DNA of 64,000 nucleotides, taken from NCBI RefSeq assembly GCF_002386345.1, contig NZ_CP023507.1, positions 1,054,001 through 1,118,000 on the forward strand, given 5' to 3'. The translations under genes and the position numbers were made by a program. Positions 8,177 to 18,211 of the stretch are shown here, piece after piece. Source of the DNA: Streptococcus oralis (lineage in GTDB: Bacteria; Bacillota; Bacilli; Lactobacillales; Streptococcaceae). The notes below the pieces were generated by a model. The model saw only the letters and a list, made by a program, of their open reading frames with translations, ran no database searches and had not been told where the DNA came from. Positions within the stretch are counted from its first letter, which is position 1. Each line of letters starts with the position of its first letter.

Positions 8177-10873
8177 TCAGCCTGAATTACGCAAACCAGT
8201 TGCAATTCCGTTGATAGTTGTATGGATCAGTTTTTCTTCGTCTGCTGACAATTCGCCGCGACGTTGACGTTTGATCAACTCCAACTGGATGTAGTTCAGG
8301 ATATTAAAGTAAGGCATACGATAGTTTAGACTGTCTTTTAGATAAGAGTTTTCTGCCAAGAGTTCGTCATAACCTTCGATAGCTAAAATAACGTCCTTAG
8401 TCAACTGCCATTCATCTAAAATAGTGTAGTAGATAGCTTGTACTTCTTCGTCTTCACAGAGCTTGGCATATTCAAAAGCAATGTTCATGTTAGACTTAGA
8501 CAAGACCATGTCTACATTGGAAAGCAAAGATTGGAAGAAAGGCCAGTTTTGGTACATGTCTCGAAGGAACTCGATATTCTTTGGATCTTGATCAATAAAC
8601 TCTTTAAAGCTTGATCCCACACCATACCACCCAGGGAACATGACACGGCTTTGTGACCATGAGAAGACCCAAGGAATAGCACGCAAACCGCCGATTTCAG
8701 TGATGGTCTTACGAGCTGCTGGACGCGAACCGATATTGAAGCTTGAAATAGCCTTGATTGGACTTGATTCAAAGAAATAGTCATAGAAATGTTCATTTCC
8801 AAAGACCAAATCACGGTAGATATCATAACTACGGTCTACTACTTGGTCCATAATAGCTTCGTAACGATTCGACGTATTAGTATCACTCTTCTTCTTGGTA
8901 ATCATACGGTTAATGGCTGCAGAAACCAGCATTTCAAGGTTATAATAGGCAGCGTCTTTGTTACCGTATTTGTTTCCAATGACTTCTCCTTGCTCAGTCA
9001 GACGGATGCGGTCCTTGATAGACTTGAGTGGTTGAGATGTGATAGCTTCATAAGTTGGTCCACCACCACGACCCACAGTACCACCACGACCATGGAAGAA
9101 AGTAACCTTAACGCCAAATTCATCCCCAATAGCAGTCAGTTGTTGTTGCGCTTTATAGAGAGTCCAACATGAGGATAGGTAACCACCATCCTTGTTACTA
9201 TCAGAGTAGCCAAGCATGATTTCTTGGTAGTTGTCTTTTGAAGCAATCCATTTTTTAGCCAAAGGAAGAGAGAAATATCTTCTCATGGTTTCTTCTGAGT
9301 GATCCAAATCTTCGATCGTTTCAAAGAGGGGAACAATCTGAACGCGGGCTTTTTGGGCATCTACCAAGCCGACTTCCTTGAGCATGATGGCTAGCTCTAG
9401 CATATCAGATACACTGGTTGCGTGAGAAATGATGGTTTGACGAATGACATTTTCACCTAGTTTATCCTTCAATTTGCGCGCAGCTTTAAAGATAGAGAGT
9501 TCTTTTTCAAGCAGTTCTGACTTTTCAGCATGAGTCGCTGAGAGGATACGAGGATCTTCTTCCAACTCTTTTAAGAGGAGTGCGCATTTTTCATCTTCAG
9601 ATAGATCGCTATAGTGATCATTGATACCAGCAGATGCTAGCAATTCAGCTACACAGGCTTCATGAACACTAGAGTCTTGGCGCATATCAATAGAAGCAAG
9701 GTAGAAACCAAAAATTTCGACAGCTTGCATCAACTCGACAAATTCTCCTGAAATCAGGTATTCTCCCTTATTCTCAAGGAGAGAATCGCGAATGGCCAAC
9801 AAATCTTGATAGAATTCATCTGCAGTGGCATATCTTGGCTGAAGATCCTTGTCTTCAATGAGATAAGCCTTGGTAGCCTGCATCTTAGCTTGGATGTCAA
9901 AAAGAGCACGACGATAGAGTTCTTTTTCACGATAAATCGAGTTATCTTGTGACTTCAGCGCCATCTCACGGACCTTGTCGCTGACATTCACGATACTGGT
10001 TGAAAGTGAAAATTCACGGTAAAGATTATAAATCTTTTCATCATAGTAGTTCATGATGACTTCACACTGAGTCAAGGCTGATTTATTGAGAGTTTCCGCT
10101 GTTACGAAAGGATTTCCATCACGGTCTCCTCCTATCCACATCCCCATAGTAATCGGTTTTGGATGCTCAAGCTCGATACCTTGTTCTTTAGCCAATTTTT
10201 TATACTCAGCTGTCAAACGCGGAACAGCATTCAGGAAAGAACTTTGGTAATACTCCATCACGTTGGTGATTTCGTTGGTTACTTTCAATTTCTTCTCACG
10301 AATCATGTCCGTTTGCATGATAATTTCAATATAACGGCGGAGATCTGTGTGCCATTTTTCTTTATTAATCAAGCCGAGTTTGACATCACGGTACTTGCGC
10401 AAGAGCGTATGGATGTGGTTGGTTAAATCCAGCATACTCTTGCGTTGTACTTGCGTTGGATGAGCGGTCAAGACAGGAACGACATTTAACTTTTCTAAAA
10501 TTTCGGCTGCATTTTCTTTTTCAGCTACCATCTTAATCGTTGTAGATAGTTTTCCTAGATAGTCTTGGTCCACATTGTTTTGGTGATTGATTTCATAGGC
10601 CAAATCCACATCCTCAGAGATATTAATCAAAAGTGGAAGGATAGAGAAATAGCGTGAAATGTAAATCATTTCTTCATTCGAAAGACTGGTCACTAGGTTA
10701 TTGAGCCCTTGATAATTCTCGCTAGTTGATAATTCCTTCAACTGGATAATCTTTTCAAAGGTTTCTGGCGCTAGCATATTTTTTGTGATATCTTCTAATA
10801 GCTCCGTCAGAATCAAGACTTCTTCTTGGACAACTGCTTTATTACTATAGTTTTCTAATTTTTGAAGAGACAT
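8177..10873 (-). CDS. ppc: Phosphoenolpyruvate carboxylase
   Basis: An 898-residue PEP carboxylase that adds bicarbonate to PEP to give oxaloacetate, the anaplerotic route to aspartate in streptococci with incomplete TCA cycles. Catalytic motifs are intact: [12 protein letters not shown] (active-site His), [26 protein letters not shown], and the C-terminal SGLRNSG-type end ([10 protein letters not shown]). It follows ftsW by 23 bases and precedes the T-box operon terminator. Full length, no frameshift. Confidence 0.97.
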   Translation of the reverse strand: MSLQKLENYSNKAVVQEEVLILTELLEDITKNMLAPETFEKIIQLKELSTSENYQGLNNLVTSLSNEEMIYISRYFSILPLLINISEDVDLAYEINHQNNVDQDYLGKLSTTIKMVAEKENAAEILEKLNVVPVLTAHPTQVQRKSMLDLTNHIHTLLRKYRDVKLGLINKEKWHTDLRRYIEIIMQTDMIREKKLKVTNEITNVMEYYQSSFLNAVPRLTAEYKKLAKEQGIELEHPKPITMGMWIGGDRDGNPFVTAETLNKSALTQCEVIMNYYDEKIYNLYREFSLSTSIVNVSDKVREMALKSQDNSIYREKELYRRALFDIQAKMQATKAYLIEDKDLQPRYATADEFYQDLLAIRDSLLENKGEYLISGEFVELMQAVEIFGFYLASIDMRQDSSVHEACVAELLASAGINDHYSDLSEDEKCALLLKELEEDPRILSATHAEKSELLEKELSIFKAARKLKDKLGENVIRQTIISHATSVSDMLELAIMLKEVGLVDAQKARVQIVPLFETIEDLDHSEETMRRYFSLPLAKKWIASKDNYQEIMLGYSDSNKDGGYLSSCWTLYKAQQQLTAIGDEFGVKVTFFHGRGGTVGRGGGPTYEAITSQPLKSIKDRIRLTEQGEVIGNKYGNKDAAYYNLEMLVSAAINRMITKKKSDTNTSNRYEAIMDQVVDRSYDIYRDLVFGNEHFYDYFFESSPIKAISSFNIGSRPAARKTITEIGGLRAIPWVFSWSQSRVMFPGWYGVGSSFKEFIDQDPKNIEFLRDMYQNWPFFQSLLSNVDMVLSKSNMNIAFEYAKLCEDEEVQAIYYTILDEWQLTKDVILAIEGYDELLAENSYLKDSLNYRMPYFNILNYIQLELIKRQRRGELSADEEKLIHTTINGIATGLRNSG

Positions 10874-10896
10874 ATACTTTCCTTTCCATTCAATCC

Positions 10897-12120
10897 TTAC
10901 AGACTTTCATCGGTTTGATTCTCGTATTCTCTGATAAGTTTGGCACGTTTTTCGCTGGCATCAATGTTTAGTACAAGCGCGATGGCTACTGATAATACCA
11001 GGAGACTGTTCCCACCTTGTGAAAGGAAGGGGAAGGTTACCCCTGTAGAAGGAATCAATCCTGAAATCCCACCGATATTGACAAAGACCTGAACAAGGAT
11101 CATCCCTCCGACACCAATAGCAACCATGGAGTTAAAGGGATCCTTTGCTCGAATACCAACCAAGATGATTCGCAAAATCAAGAAGAAGAGTAAAGCCAAA
11201 ATCATACTGGCTCCTACGAATCCAAACTCCTCGATGACAATCGAAAAGACAAAATCCGTATGGGCTTCTGGCAGATAACCACGCTTCTCGATAGAATTCC
11301 CTAGTCCCAGTCCGAACCAGCCTCCATTTACCATTGCATAGTAGGAATTTGCGAGCTGGTGTCCTGCACCCGCCAAGTCATTAAAGGGATTAAAGAAGGC
11401 ACTAAAACGTTTAGCAACGTAACCAAATACAGGAATTTGAGAAAACTTTTCAACCCCAACAAAGCGAATGACAGACAAGACTAACATTGAGCTCCCTGCC
11501 AAGAGAGCCAGAATGGTCGAGAACCAACGATAGGCGATCCCACTAACCGTATACATGATGAGCGCCACCAAGACCAAGATGGTCGCATTTCCCAAGTCTG
11601 GAAAAATTCCCAAGCTACCAATCAGAACTAGCAGAACAAAACGCCAGTCGTTAAAAGCTCGAGGTAGCCACTGATTCTGTGTCAAAACCTGGAAGTCATA
11701 AACCGCAATCTCATCTTGTTGTTTTGAAAATCGATGTGCCAGGTACCAGATGATGATAATCTTAAGGTACTCAGCAGGTTGAATCGTTACAGGTCCTACA
11801 GAAATCCATCCGTATGCTCCATTGACAGGTGTTCCGACCAGTCGCGCCAGAGCTAAAAGAACCATCTCCACAATCATTACGATAAAGATGAGACGTCCGT
11901 TTCTTAGGAAACCTAATTTTAATTTATAGATTAAGGCAATCAGAATCAAACTAGCTATCCAGAAGATCCCCTGGTTACGCACCAATTGAAAGGCACTTTT
12001 CCCTTCTTCGATCAAGGTTGCACTCGTTGTCGAGTATACCACAATCAGCCCCAAAATCGATAAAAGGAAGTAAGGAATCAAAATGGAATAGTTTAGTAGG
12101 TGCCTTTTACTAATTTTCAT
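10897..12120 (-). CDS. ftsW: SEDS-family cell division glycosyltransferase FtsW
   Basis: A 407-residue polytopic membrane protein with about ten hydrophobic segments and SEDS motifs: [28 protein letters not shown] and [16 protein letters not shown] proteins polymerise lipid II glycan strands with a partner class b PBP. I call it FtsW rather than RodA because the same ftsW-ppc neighbour pair is known in pneumococcus; the sequence alone does not fully separate the two. Confidence 0.88.
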   Translation of the reverse strand: MKISKRHLLNYSILIPYFLLSILGLIVVYSTTSATLIEEGKSAFQLVRNQGIFWIASLILIALIYKLKLGFLRNGRLIFIVMIVEMVLLALARLVGTPVNGAYGWISVGPVTIQPAEYLKIIIIWYLAHRFSKQQDEIAVYDFQVLTQNQWLPRAFNDWRFVLLVLIGSLGIFPDLGNATILVLVALIMYTVSGIAYRWFSTILALLAGSSMLVLSVIRFVGVEKFSQIPVFGYVAKRFSAFFNPFNDLAGAGHQLANSYYAMVNGGWFGLGLGNSIEKRGYLPEAHTDFVFSIVIEEFGFVGASMILALLFFLILRIILVGIRAKDPFNSMVAIGVGGMILVQVFVNIGGISGLIPSTGVTFPFLSQGGNSLLVLSVAIALVLNIDASEKRAKLIREYENQTDESL

Positions 12121-12269
12121 ATTTCACCACTCTAATAGGAACAGACGCTTCTGTTCCCAATTCCGTTTTATTTTCTAGTTTTGATTGCTATTATACCACT
12201 TTTTCAGAAAGAAAAAAACTCTTATCCTTTAATCCTTCGAATTTTACTCATTTTCTCGTATCAGGTATA

Positions 12270-12301
12270 AAAAAACAAATCTCTTTTGAGATTTGTTTTT
12301 T
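12270..12301 (-). terminator. Terminator of prsA (works on both strands)
   Basis: ACAAATCTC and GAGATTTGT arms around TTTT, with A and T runs on either side, directly after the prsA stop. Confidence 0.8.
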
Positions 12302-12307
12302 GCTTAC

Positions 12308-13249
12308 TTAGTTAGATGAAGAACTGCTGCTTGAGCTTGAGTCACCACCACCGATGTATTGGGTGAAGATGTTTTGGAATGATTGGTCTTTAACCTTGAT
12401 GTTTGCTGCTTGCAATTCTTTACCAATTACTCCTTGAACAAAGGCTGAATCATTTTGTTTTTGAGTCAAGATGATGGTCTTCAATTTTTCTTTGTAATCC
12501 TCTATATTAGAAGATTTTTCTGTTTTCTTCGTTACTTTGATGATGTAGAACTGACTGCTGTAGGCTTGTGTTCCAGTAGCTGTAATCACATCAGAAACCC
12601 CGTTCACATCCAAGGCAAAGGCTGCTTTCTTGACTTGTTCTGGAAGTTCTGTTGAAGCAGAGTCAAAAGTGATTTCTCCACCATTTTCTTTTGTTTTGTC
12701 GTCGTTAGAGTTGTCTTTTGCCAACTGAGCAAAATCCGCACCTTCTGCTTTAGCTTTCTCAAGTACTTCTTTTGCCTTGTCTTCATTATCCAAACGGATG
12801 ATTTGAGCTGTTACATCTGGTGTGTAAGACTCAAAAGCTTTTTGGTAGGCTTCGTCTGTCAACTCACTCTCTGCAGCCTTCTTAACCGCTAATTCAACCA
12901 ATTTGCTGGTACGGATTTGAGCTTTACGAGTCTCAGGTGTCATACCTGCACGTTGAAGCACGCTGTTGTAGCTATCGCCGTATTTCTTTTGTTCTTCAGC
13001 AACGGCGTCATCCACATCTTTATCCGTTACCTCTGATCCATATTGTTGTTCAAATACTTTTTGGATGGTCATATTGAGCAAGACTTGTTGCGCAGTTGGA
13101 TTGTTCTTTACTTCTTCAAAGAATTGATGCTCTGTAATCACATCGCCCTTCATGCTGATCAAATCTTTTCCTTCAGAACTGTTTGAACAAGCTGCAAGTG
13201 TTGCTACTGATAAAAGTGTGATGGCTCCTGCCATAAGTTTTTTCTTCAT
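12308..13249 (-). CDS. prsA: PrsA-type foldase lipoprotein (PpiC peptidyl-prolyl isomerase)
   Basis: A 313-residue extracellular lipoprotein. The signal peptide ends in the lipobox LAAC (Cys 21), so it is anchored outside the membrane. A parvulin-type PpiC region lies at about residues 145-240 (VTAQIIRLDNEDKAKEVLEKA, SNDDKTKENGGEITF), flanked by chaperone-like helical segments. It ends in a serine-rich tail (GGGDSSSSSSSSSN) that is probably flexible. It assists folding of exported proteins. It is the last of a run of genes from coiA; a short dyad lies between its promoter and start. Confidence 0.93.
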   Translation of the reverse strand: MKKKLMAGAITLLSVATLAACSNSSEGKDLISMKGDVITEHQFFEEVKNNPTAQQVLLNMTIQKVFEQQYGSEVTDKDVDDAVAEEQKKYGDSYNSVLQRAGMTPETRKAQIRTSKLVELAVKKAAESELTDEAYQKAFESYTPDVTAQIIRLDNEDKAKEVLEKAKAEGADFAQLAKDNSNDDKTKENGGEITFDSASTELPEQVKKAAFALDVNGVSDVITATGTQAYSSQFYIIKVTKKTEKSSNIEDYKEKLKTIILTQKQNDSAFVQGVIGKELQAANIKVKDQSFQNIFTQYIGGGDSSSSSSSSSN

Positions 13250-13264
13250 TTTTACTCCTTTTAC

Positions 13265-13277
13265 GGTAAGTGTTACC
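13265..13277. repeat. Short inverted repeat before prsA
   Basis: A perfect 5-bp dyad, GGTAA-3-TTACC, between the AT-rich promoter region and the prsA start. It is short; it could be a regulator site or chance. Confidence 0.25.
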
Positions 13278-13316
13278 TTATCTATTTTACTATAATTTCT
13301 TAAATTTTTCTGAAAA

Positions 13317-14030
13317 TCATTCGCTCTCAGGAAGCTCTACTTCTGCTAGATTTTTTCTTAGCATGAGAATGCCGTCTCCAAGTGGAACTAGAGTTGCTGT
13401 TAGACCTGGATTGTCCAAAGTTGCGTCGAAAAGTCTTTGCAAACCACGGTAAATGGTGCGTTGACCTCGGCGGACTTCCATGATGTCCTTGGCAACATCT
13501 CCTCCTTGGAAAATATCATCCAAGACCACCACTCCACCGACTTCCAAATGTTTAAGGATTTCAGGCAGAAAGACGATATACTTTGACTTGGCCGAATCCA
13601 TAAAGACAAAATCATATGTTTCTGTCAAAGTAGATAAAACATCAACAGCATCACCTTCAAGTAAGGTGATTTGCTTACGACTGTCAAACTGGGCAAAGTT
13701 TTCCTTGGCAAAGCCAATCATCTCAGGATTACGGTCAATGGTTGTAATCTTAGCATCTGGCGCATGTTCCGCCATCAGGAGGGCAGAAAAGCCAATTGCC
13801 GTTCCAATCTCCAAAATGTTCTCAGGTTGCATAGTTTCCATGAGAAAACGGAAGTAGGCAACTGTTTCATGGGGAATAATGGGAATGTTTTCCTTGCGAG
13901 CGAAGGTCTCCAATTCTTTTAAGGAACCTGTCACCTGCTTTTGACGCTGGCGCATGAGTTCTACGATTTCTTCCTTGACGACGGGACGACGCATGTTATG
14001 GTTGGCATTTTTACTATAAGACTCTACCAT
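13317..14030 (-). CDS. O-methyltransferase family 3 (possible tRNA U34 carboxymethyl/5-hydroxyuridine methyltransferase TrmR)
   Basis: A 237-residue class I SAM-dependent methyltransferase of the catechol O-methyltransferase-like family. The SAM loop ILEIGTAIGFSALLMA and acidic TTIDRNPEMIG, then DFVFMDSAKSKYIVFLPE (metal-binding Asp) and VVVLDDIFQGG are visible. The family in Bacillus includes TrmR, which methylates 5-hydroxyuridine in tRNA. A U32 protein of the kind that makes that hydroxyuridine is also in this window (33924-34853), which makes this assignment attractive but still an inference. It follows pepF with a 1-base gap. Confidence 0.85.
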   Translation of the reverse strand: MVESYSKNANHNMRRPVVKEEIVELMRQRQKQVTGSLKELETFARKENIPIIPHETVAYFRFLMETMQPENILEIGTAIGFSALLMAEHAPDAKITTIDRNPEMIGFAKENFAQFDSRKQITLLEGDAVDVLSTLTETYDFVFMDSAKSKYIVFLPEILKHLEVGGVVVLDDIFQGGDVAKDIMEVRRGQRTIYRGLQRLFDATLDNPGLTATLVPLGDGILMLRKNLAEVELPESE

Positions 14031-14031
14031 C

Positions 14032-15834
14032 TTAAGCTAGTCCCAATTTTTCAACAAGGGCTTCAAACTCGTTCAAGCGGCGTTCAAAGACTGCAAAGGC
14101 ATCGTTGAGATAGTCTTCTTTTTCCATATCCACTCCCGCTTTTCTCATGACATTGAGCGGATAGTCTGACTTACCTGCCCTGAGGTAGTCTATATAGCGG
14201 TCACGGTCTTCTTGACTACCATGGACAATCTTCTCAGCCAAGGCTGAAGCAGCTGCAAAACCAGTTGAATACTGATAAACATAGTAGTTATAGTAGAAAT
14301 GTGGAATGCGTGCCCACTCGTATTGGATCTGAGGATTGTCTTCCTTGCTGAGTCCATAGTACTCTTGGTTCAGGTCAGCGTAGAGCTTATTGAGGAAATC
14401 ACTTGTCAAGACTTCTCCATTTTGGTCTGCTTGGTGGATGGCGTGTTCAAACTCAGCGAATTGAGTTTGACGGAAGACTGTTCCACGGAAACCGTCTAGG
14501 AAGTTATTGAGAATAGCAAAGCGAGTTGCATCGTCTTCTACTTCTTCCAACAATTTCTCTGTCAAGATATTTTCGTTTGTGGTTGAGGCAATCTCCGCCA
14601 AGAAGATAGAGTAATCCCCGTAAACATAAGGCTGGGTTTCACGAGTATAGCTTGAGTGCATACTGTGACCTGTTTCATGGACAAGGGTAAAGAGATTGTC
14701 TAGATTGTCCTGCCAGTTGAGAAGCATAAAGGCATTGGTATCGTAAGAACCACCAGAGTAGGCACCAGAACGCTTGCCTTGGTTTTCATAGACATCAATC
14801 CAACGCTCACTGAAGGCACGTTTAACACGGCTCAAGTAGTCGTCACCTAAAACTGCCAAAGCTTCTTCTGCCTTTTTCAAGGCTTCTTCGTAGGTAAAGC
14901 TATAATCTACTGACGAAAGTGGTGTGTAGACATCGTACATCTTGAGGTCGGAAATACCTAAGATTTTAGAACGAAGTTCTAGGTAACGATGCAAGAGTGG
15001 CAAATGCTTGCGAACTGCTGCTACTAGATTGTCATAGACACTTTCTGGAACAAAGTTTGCTGCGAGGGCTGCATGGCGAGCACTCTTATAGTTGCGAACT
15101 TTTGCTCGGTAGTTTTGCACCTTAACATTTGTCTGCAAGGTCTTAGCATAAGTATGTTGGAATTGCTCGTAAGTCGCATAAAGGGCTTCATAGGCACCAC
15201 GACGCACTTCACGGTTTTTAGACTCCATCAAACGGATGTAAGTACCGTGTGAGAGTTGCACTTCATTGCCTTCGTCATCAAGCACGTATGGGAAGCTAAT
15301 ATCCGCATTGTCCAAAATAGCGAAGGTTTCACTAGCAGAACCAAAGATTTCTCCTGCTCCAGCAAGCAATTCTTCCTCACGTTGCGAAAGAACATGGTCT
15401 TTCTTTTGCAAGAGCTTGTCAAAAAAGTGCTTGTAAACTTGGAGTTTTGGTTGAGCTTCTAGGAAGGCCGCATACTGCTCTTCGCTAATCTCCATAAACT
15501 CAGGTTCATAGAATGAAAAGGCTTGTTCTAACTGACTGTATAGGGTCATTGCCTTGGCATAGTACTCTTGATACTTGGTCTCACGCGTGTCCTGGTCATT
15601 TTTCATATGCGCATAGACATAAAGCTTTTCAACTTGGCGTTCCAAGTCGAGTGAGAATTCTGTGATCTCAAGCAAACTGTCTGCGCTGTCCAAGAGATGT
15701 CCCTCATACTGGGCTGCTGTTTGTACTTTTTCAGTTAAATCTTTCAAGGCTTCTTCCCAAGCCTGGTCTGTTGGGTAGATTGTCGAAAGATCCCATGTAT
15801 CTTTTTCATTTATTTCATGTCGTTGTAATACCAT
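14032..15834 (-). CDS. pepF: Oligoendopeptidase F (M3B zinc peptidase)
   Basis: A 600-residue cytosolic metallopeptidase that cleaves short peptides. The zinc motif HETGH is at residues 386-390, with the downstream Glu ligand in [11 protein letters not shown]. The N-terminal helical lobe and the C-terminal [18 protein letters not shown] are typical of M3B. It lies 18 bases after coiA and so shares the coiA transcript; the corresponding gene is also downstream of coiA in pneumococcus. Confidence 0.95.
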   Translation of the reverse strand: MVLQRHEINEKDTWDLSTIYPTDQAWEEALKDLTEKVQTAAQYEGHLLDSADSLLEITEFSLDLERQVEKLYVYAHMKNDQDTRETKYQEYYAKAMTLYSQLEQAFSFYEPEFMEISEEQYAAFLEAQPKLQVYKHFFDKLLQKKDHVLSQREEELLAGAGEIFGSASETFAILDNADISFPYVLDDEGNEVQLSHGTYIRLMESKNREVRRGAYEALYATYEQFQHTYAKTLQTNVKVQNYRAKVRNYKSARHAALAANFVPESVYDNLVAAVRKHLPLLHRYLELRSKILGISDLKMYDVYTPLSSVDYSFTYEEALKKAEEALAVLGDDYLSRVKRAFSERWIDVYENQGKRSGAYSGGSYDTNAFMLLNWQDNLDNLFTLVHETGHSMHSSYTRETQPYVYGDYSIFLAEIASTTNENILTEKLLEEVEDDATRFAILNNFLDGFRGTVFRQTQFAEFEHAIHQADQNGEVLTSDFLNKLYADLNQEYYGLSKEDNPQIQYEWARIPHFYYNYYVYQYSTGFAAASALAEKIVHGSQEDRDRYIDYLRAGKSDYPLNVMRKAGVDMEKEDYLNDAFAVFERRLNEFEALVEKLGLA

Positions 15835-15852
15835 AAGATTCCTCCATCCTTT

Positions 15853-16809
15853 CTATTTTACCACATTTTTTGAGAAATATAAGTGATAAAAGGCTGGTGG
15901 ATAGAGCTTTTGGCGATTATTTTTCGGATTTTTTTGATAGTAGGCCTGAAAATTTCTATAATAGCTAGCCAAATCCGTTTCAATCTGCAAAAAATCTCCT
16001 GACTCTATCGGTCTGACCTGGGGATACCAGTCATCCAGTTGACGGTTTAATAGATTGTCTCCTCGTTGATAAGCCTCCTCCTGTTTTTTCATCCAGTAAG
16101 GGTTTTGGTAGTACAACTGTTGGCGAATGTAGTGACAGATAGTGGAATCTTGCACAACTGCAAAACGAGGCAGTTTTTGTTTCTGATAAGGAAATCGTAG
16201 AATTTCCAAGAGATTTCCTTTTCCATAGGGAAATTCTTTGACCTGAAAATGAAGCTTGCCACGTAGATCCTGATGCAGAAGATATTTGAGTCTCAAAATT
16301 TTCCTTTTGAGATCCAGTTCCCAAACAAAGAAACCCATATTTTGACTAAAATAGAGAAAGCCCCTTTGCAGTTGTGTTAATCGCTCCTTTAACCAGAGTT
16401 TTTCTCCCAGTAGCCAGATAACCTGATAGCCCTGGCTGCGGTATCCTTGGCTTCTATCGCCTAAAAGCTTTTGAGACAAGGGGCTGCACTGAACCTCCAG
16501 TGCTAATTTTTCATTGACGAGAACATCTGCTATCTGCTGAATCTCGGGCAGACTATATTCTAAGGCGACCTGATTGTCTTTCTTGGCCCAGTGATAAAGG
16601 CCCTCTTTGTTGCCCAAGTGTTCTGGACTTTCATTCTCAAAAATGGCCATACAATCCCTTAACCTTTCATGGGCAAAGTGCGTTCGAATGCTCTGTCCTT
16701 GGCGTAATCGTAGTCCGCCTCCACAGGCTGGACAAGTATAAGCTTGCTTGGTCACATCATTTTCGAGGGCATTCACAAAATTCCCCTTGGCATCTCTGGC
16801 TACAAACAT
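15853..16809 (-). CDS. coiA: Competence protein CoiA
   Basis: A 318-residue CoiA family protein needed for transformation after DNA uptake. The N-terminal region carries a zinc-like CPACGGGLRLRQGQ (Cys 26, 29) and THFAHERL; the middle carries the PD-(D/E)xK-like core (IADVLVNEKLALEVQCSPLS). The start has GGAGG 6 bases upstream. A cin box variant, TTCGAATA (7 of 8 matches to TACGAATA), lies at 16831-16838, which fits SigX/ComX control during competence. The upstream neighbour is the Card1-like gene, not tehB as I recall in pneumococcus. Confidence 0.95.
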   Translation of the reverse strand: MFVARDAKGNFVNALENDVTKQAYTCPACGGGLRLRQGQSIRTHFAHERLRDCMAIFENESPEHLGNKEGLYHWAKKDNQVALEYSLPEIQQIADVLVNEKLALEVQCSPLSQKLLGDRSQGYRSQGYQVIWLLGEKLWLKERLTQLQRGFLYFSQNMGFFVWELDLKRKILRLKYLLHQDLRGKLHFQVKEFPYGKGNLLEILRFPYQKQKLPRFAVVQDSTICHYIRQQLYYQNPYWMKKQEEAYQRGDNLLNRQLDDWYPQVRPIESGDFLQIETDLASYYRNFQAYYQKNPKNNRQKLYPPAFYHLYFSKNVVK

Positions 16810-16830
16810 GGGCTACCTCCTTTTCTCATT

Positions 16831-16838
16831 TATTCGAA
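16831..16838 (-). promoter_or_regulatory. Cin box (ComX-dependent) of coiA
   Basis: TTCGAATA on the minus strand, one mismatch to the ComX box TACGAATA, 21 bases before the coiA start. coiA is an established late-competence gene. Confidence 0.7.
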
Positions 16839-16847
16839 AAAGAAGCA

Positions 16848-16871
16848 AAAAAGACTGGAATTCCAGCCTTT
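16848..16871 (-). terminator. Terminator of the Card1-like gene
   Basis: GGCTGGAATTCCAGTC on the minus strand is a self-complementary stem followed by six Ts, 15 bases after the stop of the Card1-like gene. It isolates that gene from coiA. Confidence 0.75.
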
Positions 16872-16885
16872 CATGATACTATTTC

Positions 16886-18034
16886 TTATCTTTTTTGTCT
16901 CTTAGAATATTTTTTTAGCATGGGAATGAGATTAGGAATCTGCTCACTTCTAATGACCAGCACGCCGTATTCCTGACAACGATTGGCATAAGCTGGATTG
17001 ATTTTTCCCGTACAAACAATCAACTTGAGGCAACTCTCCCCAGCAAAATGATTGGCGTAGACTTCTAGTTCGTTAATGGCTTCAACTGATAAATCTGTCA
17101 TCTTGCAAGAGATAAAGGTAATCGAGCGTCCCTTTCTCAGAATGACATCAATCTCATTTTGAACATTGTCCGCCTCTGGAAAGATGCCATTCCAATCAAT
17201 CTCACCGCCTATCATACACTCATCAAACAGCTGCGATTCCAGCGCCAAGAGATAAAGATACACCTCTAAAATATGCCCCTTGTTGCGGCAAAAAACTTGA
17301 GCTTCTTGACTTGGAAAGCTGTATGCTACTCGTTTCTTGTCTTCGCTTTCAATACAAAGCATTCCTGCTTCCACAAGTAAAGGAATAAGGGATTTTGGAT
17401 AGTGATAATACCTGCCATTGTTTTCCAGTATCTTTTCTGTCTCAGCATGCAGGTCATTGGTCTTAGCTAGAGAGAAAAATTGGGTCACTTGATACCAGTG
17501 AGCAGGATTGGAAATAGCAGAGCTGGCTAGCTTTTTAATGGCTGCAATTTGCTGATCTGAGTGGATAGGGCGTTTTGATTTGAGCATTTTTCCACCACGC
17601 AAGGCTATCAGCTGTTGGATGCTTAGGGTTGGAATGTCCAAGTCTTCTTTTTCTAACTGAGCGGCTACCCACTTGTATTGTTTTCCCCGCTCGACATCCA
17701 TGGCAACGATGGGGAGCTGCCGATCCAAGCCATATTGATAGAGAGATAAGGCTAGTAGTGAATCCCCGCCAAAAACATCGAGAAGGACTTGGTCGTAACC
17801 TGCTAGGCAATAATCTAACTGATCTGTTAATTGTTCTAAAGTTAGCTGACGAAAGGTCACTCGTTGGATATGGTGCACCTCATCAAGAATAAACTGACGG
17901 AGGGAGACTTTCTCTTCATTGCTTATTTTTGTCAAAGAAAGAAAGAGAATCTCGTCACAATCACTGATAAAGGCTTGGTAGACATTCTTTTCCAATACAT
18001 GCCGATCATACAATTCCACCAAAAGACTCGTCAT
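16886..18034 (-). CDS. Orphan Card1-like protein (DUF1887): CARF domain plus PD-(D/E)xK nuclease
   Basis: A 382-residue protein with the Card1/Can2 layout. An N-terminal Rossmann-type CARF-like domain (about 1-145) shows SLLVELYDRHVLEK, CDEILFLSL and DQVLLDVFGGDSL. A winged-helix-like middle (about 155-245) follows. The C-terminal nuclease core shows GHILEVYLYLLA (Glu 257), NEIDVIL (Glu 294, Asp 296) and FISCK (Lys 311); position 309 is Ser where a classical ExK has Glu. The ATG at 18032-18034 was chosen because GGAGGTGG precedes it by 7 bases; a 36-residue extension lacks a site. Card1/Can2 are activated by cyclic tetra-adenylate from type III CRISPR, but no cas gene or array is in the window. 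The role of this stand-alone copy is unknown. Confidence 0.8.
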   Translation of the reverse strand: MTSLLVELYDRHVLEKNVYQAFISDCDEILFLSLTKISNEEKVSLRQFILDEVHHIQRVTFRQLTLEQLTDQLDYCLAGYDQVLLDVFGGDSLLALSLYQYGLDRQLPIVAMDVERGKQYKWVAAQLEKEDLDIPTLSIQQLIALRGGKMLKSKRPIHSDQQIAAIKKLASSAISNPAHWYQVTQFFSLAKTNDLHAETEKILENNGRYYHYPKSLIPLLVEAGMLCIESEDKKRVAYSFPSQEAQVFCRNKGHILEVYLYLLALESQLFDECMIGGEIDWNGIFPEADNVQNEIDVILRKGRSITFISCKMTDLSVEAINELEVYANHFAGESCLKLIVCTGKINPAYANRCQEYGVLVIRSEQIPNLIPMLKKYSKRQKR

Positions 18035-18113
18035 TCGACCACCTCCATCATAAAGACTTTCTTGCGCTGAGAGTATCAGCAATACAGTTCTACTACTCAG
18101 ATTTCCTACTTCT

Positions 18114-18124
18114 AGTATAGCATA
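18114..18124 (-). promoter_or_regulatory. Extended -10 promoter of the Card1-like gene
   Basis: TGCTATACT on the minus strand (TG-n-TATACT), about 80 bases before the start; the best -35 candidate (TTGATT) is at a poor distance of 21. Extended -10 promoters are common in streptococci. Confidence 0.5.
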
Positions 18125-18162
18125 AAATCCTGCTCGCCCCAATCAACCAACGCAAACAAAAA

Positions 18163-18195
18163 CGAATAGAAACCTTGCAAATCGGTTACTATTCG
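18163..18195 (-). terminator. Terminator of tehB
   Basis: CGAATAG and CTATTCG arms with an inner AACC/GGTT pairing, followed by TTTTTG on the minus strand, between tehB and the Card1-like gene. Confidence 0.7.
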
Positions 18196-18211
18196 CTTGT
18201 ATATGTTTGAT

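Noticed and set aside
8512..9172. Long frames opposite or within ppc (104 and 127 codons)
   Set aside because: They are shadow frames of a strongly conserved gene, without ribosome sites or recognisable domains.
18035..18142. 36-residue N-terminal extension of the Card1-like protein
   Set aside because: The internal ATG has a strong GGAGGTGG site at good distance, and the extension covers the promoter-to-start region without a ribosome site.
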